Of a DNA stretch of 64,000 nucleotides, positions 63,372-64,000 are shown piece by piece (positions within the stretch are counted from its first letter, which is position 1; each line of letters starts with the position of its first letter). The notes beneath the pieces are model-generated. The model saw only the letters and a program-made list of their open reading frames with translations. It ran no database searches and was not told where the DNA came from. This DNA comes from Rostratula benghalensis (lineage: Eukaryota > Chordata > Aves > Charadriiformes > Rostratulidae). A program made the position numbers and the translations under genes. The stretch is taken from contig VXAI01000035.1 of assembly GCA_013399305.1 (NCBI GenBank), positions 4,782,646-4,846,645 on the forward strand. The letters run 5' to 3'.

Positions 63372-63396
63372 GTCAGCTCCATCAGCAGGAGCTGAC
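63372..63396. repeat. Perfect inverted repeat, 9-bp arms, 7-base loop
   Basis: GTCAGCTCC (63372-63380) pairs with GGAGCTGAC (63388-63396). The arms are GC-rich, so a stable hairpin is expected in single-stranded form. Confidence 0.85.
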
Positions 63397-63531
63397 ACAA
63401 TGATAGAGGAGGAAGAAATGACATAGCAGTATGGAGAGAGAGAAAGCAGTGGACAGGGGACTTTCACAGCACCTGCTCTGCTGCATGATGATGCTGAAAA
63501 AGACCAGGTGTTTGGAGATGAGAGGAGAGCA

Positions 63532-63546
63532 TGTGTGTGTGTGTGT
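63532..63546. repeat. (TG)7 microsatellite
   Basis: There are fifteen bases of uninterrupted TG repeat. Confidence 0.9.
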
Positions 63547-64000
63547 CAGGGGAAAGATCTTGTGCTTTCAGAGAAGGCTGTGAATTGCTCCTTGCTGTCT
63601 GGCTCACAGCCCAACACTGGTGCCTCAAACCTTGCCCTGGATGGAAAGGATGGAAAGTGCAATGGAGGGAGGGCACAACTCAAGAGCTCATTAGAAGGGC
63701 AGGGAGTATCCTGGCTTTTCTCCTGGTAGCCATGCACTGAGGAAGCTCCTCTGTGAGGGGACCAACAGCAGATCCATCCCTGGGTGAAGAGGAGATGGCT
63801 GGGAGCATGGGCCAGGCAAGGGAAAAGAGTGTGGCAAAAGGGAGGAAGAAGAGGGCCCTCACAGACAGGGTTTAAAGTTGTGCCTGATGGGAGATGTTTT
63901 TCAGTGTGCACCAAATATGCGTGGAAACACATCCCTGCTGTGCTGCTGCTTCTTGACTCTGTTAATTCCACCTTCTGTGACCACACATGAGTATCCAGTT

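Larger units (their letters stand above)
57000..64000. other. Noncoding region, no gene recognised; candidate conserved elements
   Basis: A small CpG-richer patch lies at about 57240-57380. A repeat-free, strongly AT-rich block at about 58440-58990 resembles typical conserved noncoding elements. An octamer ATTTGCAT lies near 59889-59896. Perfect inverted repeats are at 62097-62117 and 63372-63396, and a TG repeat at 63532-63546. Open frames up to 146 codons (61465-61896 +, 63546-63986 -) are not recognisable. No exon of AGBL4 or another gene was identified. Confidence 0.55.

Noticed and set aside
63546..63986. 146-codon minus-strand open frame
   Set aside because: It overlaps several other open frames in GC-richer sequence on both strands. 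The composition explains it and no similarity was seen.

Overview
The window looks like part of a bird nuclear genome. It has long AT-rich introns, a GC-rich 5' end broken by an assembly gap, very few recognisable repeats, and one clear CR1 LINE 3' end of the kind that dominates avian genomes. The assignment to birds, rather than crocodilians or turtles, is an inference from the CR1 copy and the compact gene; the species cannot be named from the sequence.

One protein-coding gene is clearly present: BEND5 (BEN domain-containing protein 5), on the + strand. Five exons covering the C-terminal 344 residues fit together with consistent splice phases: 14900-15033, 16758-17133, 23262-23410, 27897-28110 and 31919-32079. 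The first coding exon (about 76-77 residues if the protein matches the usual length of about 421) is not visible and most likely lies in the 646-base run of N at 85-730, inside a CpG-rich promoter region. Exon 3 encodes a long Gln/Glu-rich coiled coil, and exons 5-6 encode the DNA-binding BEN domain. The BEN-solo family acts as sequence-specific transcriptional repressors. The 3' UTR appears extremely short: one AATAAA overlaps the stop codon, a second lies 14 bases after it, and a GU-rich tract follows.

Region by region: 1-1060, CpG-rich promoter/exon 1 area with the gap and a G-rich (GATGG/GGTG)n tract; 1060-14.9 kb, intron 1, with the CR1 copy at 10.75-11.26 kb and a 20-bp tandem duplication; 14.9-32.1 kb, exons 2-6 with introns 2-5, including a 100-base T-rich tract just after the exon 2 donor and a MIR-like SINE remnant in intron 4; 32.1-64 kb, no gene recognised. 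This last half holds microsatellites, two short tandem duplications, several perfect inverted repeats, two unexplained ORFs at 51.1-52.9 kb, and a convincing minus-strand poly(A) site at 32.7 kb that could end an antisense transcript facing BEND5. In mammals BEND5 sits inside an intron of AGBL4, so the 3' half may be AGBL4 intron, but no AGBL4 exon was recognised.

No CRISPR, phage, operon or otherwise exotic system was seen. The points most worth a second look are the BEND5 3' end with its facing antisense poly(A) site, the missing first exon, and the unexplained ORF pair near 51-53 kb.
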